Positions 11,049 through 19,779 of a stretch of 31,662 nt of DNA are shown here, one piece after another; within the stretch, counting starts at the first letter, position 1; each line of letters opens with the position of its first letter. Under the pieces are notes generated by a model that searched no databases, was not told where the DNA came from, and saw nothing but the letters and a program-made list of their open reading frames with translations. Origin of the DNA: Zygnema cylindricum (Eukaryota; Streptophyta; Zygnematophyceae; Zygnematales; Zygnemataceae); NCBI GenBank assembly GCA_037447655.1, contig JBBHKE010001524.1, positions 1 to 31,662 on the forward strand, written 5' to 3'. The position numbers and the translations under genes are program-made.

Positions 11049-14000
11049 CCTCTCTTCCTGATCATATCTTCAATGAGTAGCATCCATGGTTTGCCATGGA
11101 TTCTGGTTGACATGCCTGTATCACCGCAAAAAAATTCAAGGCAAAACCAACCAATCATATTACTCTCCCGCTCTTATCTCTCTTTTCTCCCTCATCGTTA
11201 TGCAAACAAAGATAACATCTTTGAAAAAGGACATTTAACTCTGTATCTACAAATTCCTTGAGCTGGTCATACTGAGCAGTCTCTCTTTCTCTTTTCCACA
11301 TGGGTGCTCCCTCTCTCGCCCCCTCTCTTCCTCTTCCTCCCTCTCTTTCTGATCATATCTTCTTTAAGGAGTTGGTTTAAATCATAAGGTTATTTACCCT
11401 CTAACCTCTACCCTCTGCTCTACCCTGAGATAGTTTACCCTCTACCCACTATTATCATGAGATAATTTAAGAAATAAAATAAAATAGGAATACAACTTTA
11501 ACGGTGTAATTATCCCCTCGACAGGAATATCCCTCGCCATCATTCAAGCAAAAAACGGGAGAAACAGAGGGAGAGAAATAGAATTTTGACTGCGAAACAT
11601 AACGTAGTGTTTGCAAAAAAACAGTCATACCACCTCAAGCGACTAAGTAATTTGTAAAATGCATATAAGAGTTTGCAAAAAAGAGTCACACCTCAGGTCC
11701 TAAAAATTCCACTAAGTAATTTCTAAAATGCATATAAGAGTTTGCAAAAAAGAGTCACACCTCAGGTCCTAAAAACTCCACTAAGTAATTAGTACTCGAG
11801 TGTCCTCGAGTCGGTGATGTCCCCTGTGGTTGTAAATGAAGAAGTGACTCCACCGAATCTCCAAGGAGGACATCGACCATACTTTCGAAATAAAAATCGG
11901 AACCGAAATTTTTACGCTTGAAAAACGGTGAAAAGGGGGACAATTGAGGGGAATACTGTGGGGAAAACGGTGGGGAGACATGAGGAGAATTATCGTCTCG
12001 GGGAATAATATCGTTCCAAGCATTCGCAGTCGGTTTACCGACTTGCAAAGGATGAAGAGCTCCCTGCAAATTTCAGAAAGAGAAACGTCCAAGATTAATA
12101 TATAAATATAATATATTAATAGAAATATAAAGAGTAGAAACACGTCTCCAGTAGGCGTATTGAAACTCACAGTCCCTGGTCATGTTTTGGTCATATTTTG
12201 GTCATCTTTTTACGAGATTTTGACCAAAATATCGGGTGACATGACCACAGCATGATCATAAAAAAAGGAACCAAACAAATGGAAGTGAGAAAATGCATAG
12301 TGAGAGTGAAGAGCTAAGAAAGGCTTCATTCATGAAATTAACTGCAAGAAACCATCTGTTTCAAGAAAAACAGAAATAAGTTTTAAGAAAAACAGAAATA
12401 AGTATACAAACATATTAATTCATGTCCTCTTGATATCGAAGTACAGAAACTAATAGTGTTAAGAAACAAGTAGTGGAAAATTGTTTTAGTGTTATTAGTT
12501 CCACTTCTGGTCCAGGGAAAGTAGACAATTTTAAACTGCTACACCCCGCCCATCGCTATTATTAGAGTTAACAAATTGTTAGCGTCAACACTTGACAAAA
12601 TTTAATGCTTTGCAACGTGGCTTCTCGTGGGCCACTTACTTAAACAGTGTTTATTGATACTAAGTTATGATTCTGAGTAAAAAAAATACAACCTGGACTA
12701 AGAGTGATCAACTCTAATAGCGAGGGGCGGTGTAGGTAAGAAAGAATGCAATTAATATTATTAACACTATTTTGTGTTCAAAGGGCTAACAAAACCGGGG
12801 ACTCATTTTGTTATTAACACTAATAGCGATTCACTGTGTACTACAAACCAGATGGTTCAGCTTCCAAATGTATGGTGTTCTCTGAGAAGGGAAAAAAGAG
12901 AAAGCTCAAGGGCCATCAAAACACATGTATTGGACATCCCTCCCCCTCCCCGCCCCTCTCTCTCTCTCTCCCTCTCTCTCTCCCCTCTCCCTCTCTCTCT
13001 CTCCCCCCTCCCCTCTCCCCCCCTCTCTCCCCTTCTCTCTCTCTCCCCTTCTCTTTCGCTCCCCTTCTCTCTCTCTCTCTCCCTCCCTCCTCTCCCCAAC
13101 TCCCAATCCTCCCTCCCCCCCCCCCTCCCCCCTCCCTCCCTCCCTTTCAGGATTTTTCTATGGTGATCCCTAAGGTTTGAAAGAGCCAAACCAAAAAAAA
13201 AACTTCATTTTGCATTCAAGCAAAAAAGGAAAGAGGGAAAAAGAAGTCGAAGCAGAGATCAACAAATTTCACTCTATTCAGTCAAACTTATTCCTGAATT
13301 TTAGAATGTACCGACACTGCGTGACAAAAGTCACACCAGCTCTAACTCATATTAGCCAAGCTCCAACAATTCGATTCCAGGAGAAATTACAGATAAGTAA
13401 TTTTCCAAAGTAAACGTTATGGCCAATTGTACAAAAATGTAGTATTTTGATTGGCTGTACTAAAAATAACTGAAAGATAGGAAACACAACGACTTCCTTC
13501 GCGACAAACATTACAATCTCCTACTAACAAATCCAAAGGAAAGGAAAAAAGGCAATTTCTATGACATGCAGCCAAACACAAATTACAATTAACACTGACT
13601 CCTGTTGCAAAGGAGTATATAAAACTCAATCATGGATAAAATAAGAAGCTTTCTTTAAAAATAAATAATTTGAATCGATCATGAGATTCAAACTCCATTT
13701 TCAGATTCCGTAATGATTTATACAAACATTCCAGCAAAATGACAGTAATGCAATGTACGGTACAGTATGCAAGGTACGGTATGGTCTGCACGGTACAGTA
13801 CGGTATGGTGTGCACAATACAGTATTGTATGCACAGGAAGGGACAGTTTTCACAGTAGGATACAATATGCAAGGTACAGTACGGGATGCAAGGTACGGTA
13901 CGGTGCACGACGATAGAGACCATACAGATCCAAAACCTGAAAAAGAACAAGGAACAAACCCTAAATAGGAACGAACCCTAAAAAGGAACAAAGCCTCAAA

Positions 14001-14080
14001 AAAATGAAAACCTAAAAAGGAACAAAGCCTCAAAGGAAACAAACCCTAAAAAGGACCAAACCGTGAGAGAGATGCTTACC
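6220..14080 (-). CDS. multi-exon gene for a PHD-finger-like protein with a very large disordered region (5' end not found)
   Basis: Reconstructed from six linked exons plus a possible upstream one, all on the minus strand: (ending 14080), 13601-13486, 12063-11761, 10871-10802, 10322-10005, 9696-6890 and 6288-6220. The phases agree at each junction (1/1, 0/0, 0/0, 1/1, 1/1, 0/0) and most sites are good GT-AG. The visible product is about 1,227 residues. It starts within a Cys-rich PHD-type segment, passes through Ser/Pro-rich and Glu/Ser-rich disordered sequence with a proline run and Thr/Asn repeats, and ends in a compact basic-hydrophobic C-terminus. The family is not recognised; a chromatin-reading role is inference from the half PHD finger only. 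The first half of the finger and the start codon are missing, and introns are full of (CT)n and duplicated segments. Confidence 0.6.
6289..6889 (-). repeat. last intron, filled by a polypurine/polypyrimidine tract
   Basis: 601-nt intron. From about 6390 to 6880 the plus strand is almost pure A/G (GAAGGAAGGAGGAGGAAGG-type repeats, including two copies of a GACGAAAGGCGCTAGAAGG block). The sense strand is therefore a 490-nt pyrimidine tract next to the donor, with a separate T-run before the acceptor. Confidence 0.75.
6890..9696 (-). CDS. 2.8-kb exon encoding an acidic, low-complexity disordered region
   Basis: The acceptor GATGTTTTGCAG| at 9698-9697 is strong and the donor CAACAG|GTTCG at 6889 is good. 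The 935-codon frame is open throughout on the minus strand. It begins NGIATAKVLFGPYEEDTEL and is rich in Glu, Ser and Gly. It carries an alternating TETE/TETS stretch, a run of more than 12 prolines near 7290-7330, a PTPTPT run and an NTTTNTTT stretch made from one imperfect trinucleotide repeat (7170-7260). It ends with VKAVARVIKRTNQQ. Reading past the donor would give a meaningless poly-Phe tail, which supports the splice. Confidence 0.75.
10005..10322 (-). CDS. acidic exon of the PHD-like gene
   Basis: The acceptor CATGATGCAG| enters in phase 1 and the excellent donor CATG|GTAAGAT (10004-10003) leaves in phase 1. It encodes 106 residues of charged, Gly/Glu-rich sequence including GLLGDEEGDIYLHEEDEDGH and a Ser/Leu/Pro stretch. 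A slightly earlier acceptor at 10345 gives a phase 0 start and would not fit the exon upstream. Confidence 0.6.
10802..10871 (-). CDS. small 70-nt exon of the PHD-like gene
   Basis: Acceptor GTGAGACAG| at 10873-10872, donor CAAG|GTACTC at 10801. It enters in phase 0 and leaves in phase 1, encoding ACQPESMANNVSEAKSPDS plus LTFQ. The support is its open frame and the perfect phase match with both neighbours. Its 5' part and acceptor are duplicated at 11094-11163. Confidence 0.5.
10850..11163. repeat. direct repeat flanking a (TC)n microsatellite
   Basis: About 70 bp beginning CCATGGATTCTGGTTGACAT occur at 10850-10920 and again at 11094-11163. Between them is a (TC)n tract of roughly 95 bp (10950-11046). 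The unit length is 244 bp. A shorter CCTGATCATATCTTC block also recurs at about 11058 and 11350. The first copy overlaps the 5' end and acceptor of the exon at 10871-10802. Confidence 0.9.
11164..11623. other. intron sequence of the PHD-like gene
   Basis: Pyrimidine-rich around 11275-11345, then CTCTACCCTCT repeats near 11396-11450 and AT-rich sequence. No coding region is seen. Confidence 0.5.
11624..11790. repeat. 69-bp tandem repeat spanning an exon end and its donor
   Basis: Units start at about 11624 (diverged, lacking part), 11685 and 11754, each beginning GTCACACCTCAGGTCCTAAA and followed by CTAAGTAATT and GCATATAAGAGTTTGCAAAA. On the minus strand the unit is exon end GGACCTGAG plus donor GTGTGAC, so two intact copies of the donor exist in tandem. 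Confidence 0.9.
11761..12063 (-). CDS. Ser/Pro-rich exon of the PHD-like gene
   Basis: 101 codons bounded by a strong acceptor (TTTCTGAAATTTGCAG|) and a donor CCTGAG|GTGTGA at 11760. It reads GALHPLQVGKPTANAWND, then a run of SPxFSPQxSP motifs and SMVDVLLGDSVESLLHL. There is no Met at its start and no domain I recognise. The SP motifs suggest proline-directed phosphorylation, as inference. Its last bases and the donor are repeated downstream in the intron (69-bp tandem repeat at 11624-11790). Confidence 0.6.
12178..12245. repeat. inverted repeat of TGGTCAT / ATGACCA words
   Basis: GGTCATGTTTTGGTCATATT on the left is mirrored by TTGACCAAAATAT and CATGACCA on the right, with a central spacer of about 15 bp. 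It could form a hairpin in RNA or a cruciform. It sits within an intron of the PHD-like gene. Confidence 0.7.
12540..12734. mobile_element. TA-flanked miniature inverted-repeat element, copy 3
   Basis: The left end is TA-CACCCCGCCCATCGCTATTATTAG and the reversed right end is TA-CACCGCCCCTCGCTATTAG, both followed by AGTT. The length is 195 bp and it is non-coding. It is a GC-richer variant of the CACC..GAATCG.TATTAG ends. A further stray right end (CTAATAGCGATTCACTGTGTA) lies at about 12824-12842. Intronic. Confidence 0.8.
12942..13147. repeat. (CT)n/(CCCT)n tract
   Basis: About 200 bp of nearly pure pyrimidine on the plus strand, with mixed CTCTCT, CCCCTCTC and CCTCCC units. It lies within an intron of the PHD-like gene. 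Confidence 0.95.
13486..13601 (-). CDS. exon with the second half of a PHD-type zinc finger
   Basis: The acceptor TTTGCAACAG| at 13603-13602 is good and the exon enters in phase 1. It reads GVSVNCNLCLAACHRNCL, then GDCNVCREGSRC. The spacing C-x2-C, H-x2-C, C-x2-C is that of the distal half of a PHD finger (the family pattern is C4-H-C3). The donor chosen, TGT|GTTTCC at 13485, is weak but leaves phase 0, matching the next exon. An upstream exon ending FDPIIFDHASQFS at the strong donor GTG|GTAAGC (14080/14079) would join in phase to give Gly-Val-Ser. No first CxxC pair was found there. Confidence 0.5.
13749..13916. repeat. degenerate minisatellite of ATGCAAGGTACRGTAYGG units
   Basis: About eight imperfect units of 15-25 bp built from ATGCA(A/C)GGTACAGTACGG, dense in GTAC and CGGTAC words. 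The Tyr/Cys-rich frames read across it are products of the repeat. Confidence 0.85.
13935..14065. repeat. 17-bp CCCTAAAAAGGAACAAA tandem repeat
   Basis: Six to seven imperfect units of CCCTAAAAAGGAACAAA and CCTCAAAGGAACAAA, each carrying a telomere-like CCCTAAA word. Confidence 0.85.
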
Positions 14081-14144
14081 ACTAAACTGCGAGGCATGGT
14101 CGAATATTATTGGATCAAACCATGAGCAGAATATGTAATAAAAT

Positions 14145-14296
14145 GTAAATTGGATATATAGGGGCCAAAACAGGTAATTTTCTCCAGATTTGACCGAATT
14201 ATAGAAAAGAAGAAACTATTTGTTGAAACAAATTGGATATAAAGGGACAAAAAGTAGCTTTCTCTAAAGATTTGACCAAATTATAGACAAAAAACG
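14145..14296. repeat. 85-bp tandem duplication
   Basis: AAATTGGATATA(T/A)A(G)GGG, then TTCTC.A.AGATTTGACC and AATTATAGA occur at about 14145-14210 and again at 14230-14296, with roughly 80% identity by eye. Confidence 0.85.
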
Positions 14297-14389
14297 TTTA
14301 TACTGGCAAATTACTTGCTGTCATGTTACATATCTCCCCCACCTCTCCCTCTCCATTTCCCTAACCTCCCCCTCTACTTCTTCCTCTTT

Positions 14390-14464
14390 CTCACACGATT
14401 CCTCTCCCACTCTCGATTCTCGATTTTCTCTCTCTCTCTCTCTCTCGCTCTCTCTCTCTCGCTC

Positions 14465-14501
<37 letters not shown>

Positions 14502-14690
14502 TTCCCCTTTCTCTTGCTCTTTCTCTTCTCTCTCACTCCCTCCTCCTCTCTTCCAACCTCACACTCGCCTTCTCTAACGTCTTCGTCTTTCCCTCTCCCT
14601 CTCTCTCGCTCTTTCTCTCTCTCTTTCTCTCTGTCTCCCTTCCACGCTCTTTTTCGCTCTTCCTCCCTTTCAATTTGCTCAGATAGACAC
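14390..14690. repeat. (CT)n-rich tract
   Basis: Pyrimidine-rich plus strand with pure (CT)n between about 14428 and 14502, broken by CTCG units. The Arg/Glu-rich frame on the minus strand is compositional. Confidence 0.9.
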
Positions 14691-14759
14691 CAATCTCTGT
14701 CCTCCTTGTCTTTTAGAAAAGCGTGACGTGACAGCCATACCCAACCAGCCAACAGTAAC

Positions 14760-16377
14760 CTGAAAGGATTGAGTATATCCGTACATTCGTATACACACTA
14801 TTACCGTAAAGAGGGCAGGAAACGACAAACAAAATTAAAACGTTGGGAGGTCTGACAAAACCCTTTACGGTGAGGTTTGTAGCCGACCAAAAAATATTTT
14901 GAGGGCGTTACAAATATTTTAAAGGCTCATGGTCATTGGGAGTGTATGACGTGTACAAAAGTTTCGTATGTACGGCTGCTGTGCTGAATTGAAGCCACTG
15001 TACTTAATCCTAGCATTCCGTACTATAATGTACGGATAGAAAGAGCATAAATCCTCTCTAAATAATGTTCACATAACAAGGGTCTTGTGCGACAGAAAAT
15101 GATGGGCTATGGAAGGATGGATTATGGAACTATGGACAGATCAACACAGTTCAATACAGTACAGTTCTGTTCAGTCCTTCATTGTACTTCAGCGTACTGA
15201 GTCACTGAAAATCTGTACTGTCGCCTTATGAAAAGTTTTTGGCACGAGACAGGGATCACGGCCTGGCCTGCAAGAGTCGGGCAGAATAAATGTTTCTTTT
15301 CATTCGTTTTGCGTCTAGCTGTAGCTGACCGAGTGCCCAGCTGCTTCCAAGGCTGGGCGGGTTTGTTTGTCTGTTTCGTACAGCGTACAAAAATACGATG
15401 CAAATTTTTTATCTAAGGGAAGATATTTATTATCAAAACCGCGATGGTTAAACCATCCAGGTTTCAAAACCCTAAAAATAACCCTGTGCCGCAGAGTATG
15501 CAAGTATGCATGCTATTTCTTGAGCAACGACCACATATGGTTTATGTAACTGAGTGTTCAGTACAGTTTAGTACAGTACTGCAGAGTCCGTATATTTAAC
15601 GGCTTGCGCACGCTTTTACGGTTTAAGAGCGTCCCCTAGTTTTAACTTTTAGCTGGGGGGAAATCATTTGTGGTTTCCCCGTACCATTTGCTTATTTGAC
15701 GGTCAAATAGACAAATACGCTTACAAGTACAAGAGAACTGTCGTAACATAGCTCTGACGGTAACAAAAGGATAAGTAGAGCACTAAAGCTCAATAGGAAT
15801 TACCGTTAACTCCAAATGTTCAAATGTTGTGAAAACAATTACGCAGCAGATCCTGAACGGATCAAATTTTTGGCGTTTTCTCTCGACCGTGGTGAGGTTT
15901 GGACGCTCTGACCCCCTTTGATTTGATTACTATCCTTGGTACTGATTTTTAACTTCCAATGTTACCCGTAGCACCTGTCTCGATTCGATTCAGCTCGGTT
16001 CAGTTCCGATTTAAGTCAGAACCGTACCAAACAGCTTGAACCCAGAATTCAAATTTGAAATTTGTAAACCCGAACCACCAAACGGTGAACCGAACCGGTG
16101 AAAACTGTTAAACCGTTTGGTTTGAACCGTAAAACACCCACCCCAGTTTACGAATTTTCCAAACCGAACTGGAAAAAAATTATAAAAACCATGGTTTTCC
16201 AGCCGTACGGTATTTCCTCTGCGGAGAAAGCCCGGTATGGTGATTTCGTGCAGCCTCGACACGAAATGATCGCACTTTTAGAACTTTATATTTGAAGCAT
16301 ATTTGCAACTTGGCACCAAACAAAGTACTGGCAAGAATTGCAGCTGCTGCTGCTGGTTGACAGCAACAAATCTAGAA
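14760..16377. other. intergenic DNA upstream of the mTERF gene
   Basis: No gene is supported. It contains GTAC-rich stretches (14940-15030, 15140-15210, 15545-15590), a diverged tail palindrome GATGGTTAAACCATC at about 15443, and two hairpins: GGGGAAA/TTTCCCC (15656-15680) and a near-perfect ATTTG..ATTTGAC-G-GTCAAAT..CAAAT palindrome (15686-15716). From 16010 to 16150 the words GAACCG and AAACCG recur. Any promoter of the mTERF gene lies within the last few hundred bases, but no core element is obvious. Confidence 0.45.
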
Positions 16378-18129
16378 ATGCTTAGGAGAAGCTACCTTGT
16401 CCATCATCTTGTCCGTACTTATGTGTGCCATTCCATGGCGTCCTATCCGGTCATCACGGCTTCCTTCAGCCACAGTTTATTTCCTCTCTCAAAAAAAATA
16501 TCTTTAAGACCTTCTCTAACCAGATTCTTAAATTTAAATCCATTTAAATCAGCTGTAATTGCTGCAGATAATGATTTTTTCCTTACGACGAGGATTTCTA
16601 CATCGTTATTAAGTATAAGCTTAAATCCTAAAACCTATCCAGAATTTGGTAAGGATACAATATGGCTACACGGCTTAAGGAGAGAAACGAAAACTAAAAC
16701 AAAAAGAGAATTGTTGTGTATGAGAGATTATAACACTTCTTCCGAAATTTCTTCTGAAACTTCTTCTAAAACTTCTTCTGATTCTTCTAATCCAGGCGAC
16801 TCTCCTGGTTTAGATATTATTACTGGAAAAGCAGCTGTACTGGAGTTTATGAAAACGGAGGGTGTGGATATAGACATGGTTCAAGACCTTAAGCTTCCGG
16901 AAGATGTTGAAATTATGAGAGAAAGATTTGAGTTTTTGAGAGTTCTCGGTTTGAACGCCGCCGAACTTATCAATGAGTTTCCTCCACTCGCAGGATGTAG
17001 TGTTAGTAGAAATTTTATACCTGTTTTGGATTACTTGGAAAATATTCCTATTGGTCGGGCATCTCTTCCTAAAGTTATTCAAAAGTATCCTCGAGTCCTC
17101 TATTTTAGTGTGAAAATTGATATGGAACCAATCATTGACTACCTTTTAGGAATGGGAGTGATGCCAAAGAATTTAGAGAAGATTCTTGTTCGTTATCCTC
17201 AAATTTTAGGTTTTCGACTCGAAGGAACTATGAGTACAAGTGTCGCCTATTTAGTAAGTCTCGGAGTTGATATGAAATTGATAGGAGATATAATTACTTC
17301 AGAACCAGAGATTCTTGGAATGAGAGTGGGAAATAATTTGCTTCCTAAAGTAACGTTTCTTCAAAGTCTCGGAATCAGTAAAAATTTGTTAGGGAATATG
17401 ATTCAAAGACATCCGTTTGTGTTACAGTTTTCCGTACAACCTCAAATGGAAACAACTGTCGCAGAATTGATTGAACTAGGAGTCAAAAAAGAGGATATTG
17501 GTGGTATTGTTGGCCGGTTTCCGGATATTTTAGGTCTTCCGGTCAAAGAAAAGGCGATGAAGGTCAAAGAATGGGTGTCGAGAAGGTTTGGCTTCGGTGG
17601 AGACCGTTTGCCCAAACTCATAAAAAGACTTCCTCAGATTCTAATAGTCAACAAACAGAAGGCTGATCTGAAAATTGACTATTTCATCAACTACGGTTTT
17701 TCGTTAAAACAAGTTGGTGAGATTGTTTTCAGGGCTCCAAAAATTCTTGGAGCGAACATTTCTGAAACGATTCGACCTCGTTTGGATTATCTCGTTCAAA
17801 AAGCTGGTAGAGGACTCGAGGAAATTGTTGAATACCCCGATTGTCTTTTTGAAAAAGTCGAGGTTTTGCAATCGAGACTGGAGGGCTCGGAAGAAGTCAG
17901 GAGGAAGTCCAGTCTCAAATGGCTCTTAGACTGTACGGATCAAAAGTTCAAGGAAAGAATCGAGATCAACTTTAGTGAAGGACCGAAATCGAGTCCAGAA
18001 CTTGTGGAGGGACCGGTAGTGATTACGACTAGCTTGTCTCGAAAGGGTGAAGGATTGACCAGTACGGAAGGGAGACGGGAAGTTAGGACAAACGCAAGTA
18101 GCCGCGGAAGGCGAAGGCCTGTTTGGTAA
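16378..18129 (+). CDS. mTERF-family protein, probably organelle-targeted (mTERF4/BSM-like)
   Basis: Intronless frame of 583 residues from the first in-frame ATG at 16378; the open frame begins upstream without an ATG, and a second Met at 16435 is a possible start. Residues 1-63 have no acidic residue and are rich in Ser, Arg, Leu and Phe, as in a plastid or mitochondrial presequence. Residues about 180-490 are tandem mTERF repeats, each with the signature of Pro, Leu and a following helix (LPKVIQKYPRVLYF, LEKILVRYPQILGF, IGDIITSEPEILGM, LGNMIQRHPFVLQF, IGGIVGRFPDILGL, VGEIVFRAPKILGA). Then follows SSLKWLLDCTDQKFKERI, close to the end of plant mTERF4-type proteins, and a basic disordered tail. 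The family binds organelle nucleic acids and acts in transcription, RNA splicing or ribosome assembly. The exact paralogue is inference. Confidence 0.93.
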   Translation: MLRRSYLVHHLVRTYVCHSMASYPVITASFSHSLFPLSKKISLRPSLTRFLNLNPFKSAVIAADNDFFLTTRISTSLLSISLNPKTYPEFGKDTIWLHGLRRETKTKTKRELLCMRDYNTSSEISSETSSKTSSDSSNPGDSPGLDIITGKAAVLEFMKTEGVDIDMVQDLKLPEDVEIMRERFEFLRVLGLNAAELINEFPPLAGCSVSRNFIPVLDYLENIPIGRASLPKVIQKYPRVLYFSVKIDMEPIIDYLLGMGVMPKNLEKILVRYPQILGFRLEGTMSTSVAYLVSLGVDMKLIGDIITSEPEILGMRVGNNLLPKVTFLQSLGISKNLLGNMIQRHPFVLQFSVQPQMETTVAELIELGVKKEDIGGIVGRFPDILGLPVKEKAMKVKEWVSRRFGFGGDRLPKLIKRLPQILIVNKQKADLKIDYFINYGFSLKQVGEIVFRAPKILGANISETIRPRLDYLVQKAGRGLEEIVEYPDCLFEKVEVLQSRLEGSEEVRRKSSLKWLLDCTDQKFKERIEINFSEGPKSSPELVEGPVVITTSLSRKGEGLTSTEGRREVRTNASSRGRRRPVW

Positions 18130-18610
18130 TGGCATTGTTAAGGTAAACCATTATCCTCCTCCCCCTGATTTTGCAAAAATGTAAAGAAGTTCTCCTTCAT
18201 TTCAATCTAGCGTTGAGCTGGTTATATCAAAACTGAACTTTGTTTTTTTTTCATATGTTGATAAGCAGGAGAGAAACCAGTTATCAACATCATTGGCTGA
18301 AGCTGGAAGCGAAGAAAAATTTGCAAACAGGAACAAATTTTATCTTGTAAGATACTCTTACTTTGTCTGTTTCTGGATTGGTTTGAAGGAATATTTTTTT
18401 GCAAGTCAAGGATAAGTCATAACGGCATTTCTTTAATTTATTCTCGTTTTACACTTTATAGAATATGTAGGCGTCAGCACTATTACTGGTGATACTGGTT
18501 AGTAATCATTGTAAAAAATGAGAAAAAACAGAAAATGCAAGTACTTTAGAAACTCGTACATATTTTTCATGCGAATACTAAGATTTACTCCTTTTCTCCA
18601 TCTCTCCCTC
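18130..18610. other. 3' flank of the mTERF gene
   Basis: AT-rich. It holds the probable 3'UTR, with no clear canonical polyadenylation signal near the stop. A short inverted repeat around ATATGTTGATAA...TTATCAACAT (18253-18290) is visible. No coding region is seen. Confidence 0.5.
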
Positions 18611-19180
18611 TTTCCCGCTAAGATTTTGTTTCCAGTCTTTTCAAACTTTTTTCTACCTTTCCCTTTCTCCCTCTCTCCCTCTCTTCTTTCCTCACTCTTC
18701 CCTCTCCCGCTGAGTTTTTGTTTGCGGACTTTTTGGACTTGTCCTCCCTCTCTCCCCCTCTCTCTCTCCCTCTCTCCTCTCTGTCCCTCCGAGATTTTGT
18801 TTCCAGTCTTTTTGAACTTCCCTCTCCCCTTCCCTCTCTCCCTCTCCCTCTCTCCCTCTCTCCCTTTCTCCCTCTCTCCCTCTCTCCCTCTCTCCCTCTC
18901 TCCCTCTCTCCCTCTCTCCCTCTCTCCCTCTCTCCCTCTCTCCCTCTCTCCCTCTCTCCCTCTCCCTCTCTCCCTCTCTCCCTCTCTCCCTCTCTCCCTC
19001 TCTCCCTCTCCGTCTCTCCCTCTCTCCCTCTCTCCCTCTCTCCCTCTCTTCCCTCCCCCTCTCCCTCTCCCCCTCTCTCTCCCTCTCTTTCCCTCTCTCT
19101 CTCTCCCTCCCTCTCCTCCCCTCCCTCTCTCTCCCTCCCTCCCTCCCCTTGGGATTCTGTTTCCAGTATTTCAAACTTCT
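18611..19180. repeat. (TCTCCCTC)n tract with four copies of a 29-bp core
   Basis: The core AAGATTTTGTTTCCAGTCTT and its TTTCAAACTT continuation recur at about 18620, 18712 (diverged), 18791 and 19151, separated by pyrimidine repeats. The longest, between 18825 and 19050, is a regular 8-bp TCTCCCTC array. The Ser/Leu/Pro frames (plus) and Arg/Glu frames (minus) are compositional. Confidence 0.9.
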
Positions 19181-19596
19181 GATGTCCCATGCTTTGCTTT
19201 GTCTCACTGTGTGTAGATTTGAAAACATGACTGGAGTGAGGGAGGCAAAAGAACGTTACCGGATTCACAATAGCTTAGCTCCATAAGTTCTGTTTGTTGA
19301 AGAATTATCTCCATCTGATTTTGCCATTATTGTTTCAAGTATTCCATAAACATTTTTATGTAGGCGCCTCATTCAATTCCCTTTATAAAGTTACCTCCTC
19401 TAGAGGGTTCTTTACAATTACTTTTGCATCAAGATTTTGACGATATTGCTACCACTATGTTGATATATTGGACAATCTATTGTATTCATCCTTTCTAACT
19501 ACCGTAGTTGTGTGACTACTGTCGTTTTGTTACTGTGAAGAAGCTTTTGTGAAATATTATGTTTTGAGTAAACTGTTTAAGTTTTTTTCTCCAATT
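19181..19596. other. no gene seen
   Basis: AT-rich unique DNA without coding signal or recognisable repeat. Confidence 0.45.
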
Positions 19597-19726
19597 AAAC
19601 ATCTTTTTTTTGTGCACACTTGTCGGATTGTCAATCCGTATTCTAACCTTCCTATTGGCAGTCTCCATTGACAACCTGACAAAAAAAAACAAAGAAAAAA
19701 AAAGTGTACACTGAGAAAAGATGTTT
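19597..19726. repeat. 130-bp inverted-repeat element
   Basis: The arms at 19597-19621 (AAACATCTTT..GTGCACACTT) and 19702-19726 (AAGTGTACAC..AAAGATGTTT) are reverse complements with few mismatches over 25 bp. It resembles a miniature inverted-repeat element but its ends differ from the TA-flanked family. Confidence 0.75.
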
Positions 19727-19779
19727 AAGTGGCGAAAAACATAACACTGATAACGATTAGCGGCATAGTATGCGAGCTC

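Noticed and set aside
12774-13189. Ser/Leu/Pro and Arg/Glu/Gly frames on both strands
   Set aside because: Pure (CT)n/(GA)n composition; open in several frames at once.
14321-14752. 143-codon minus-strand Arg/Glu-rich frame as a 5' exon of the PHD-like gene
   Set aside because: Mostly (GA)n translation with no ATG at its start and no matching splice phase found.
16303-16377. Longer N-terminus for the mTERF protein
   Set aside because: The frame is open but has no ATG before 16378.
18518-19268. Frames of more than 200 codons on both strands
   Set aside because: Generated by the 8-bp TCTCCCTC repeat; no other coding signal.
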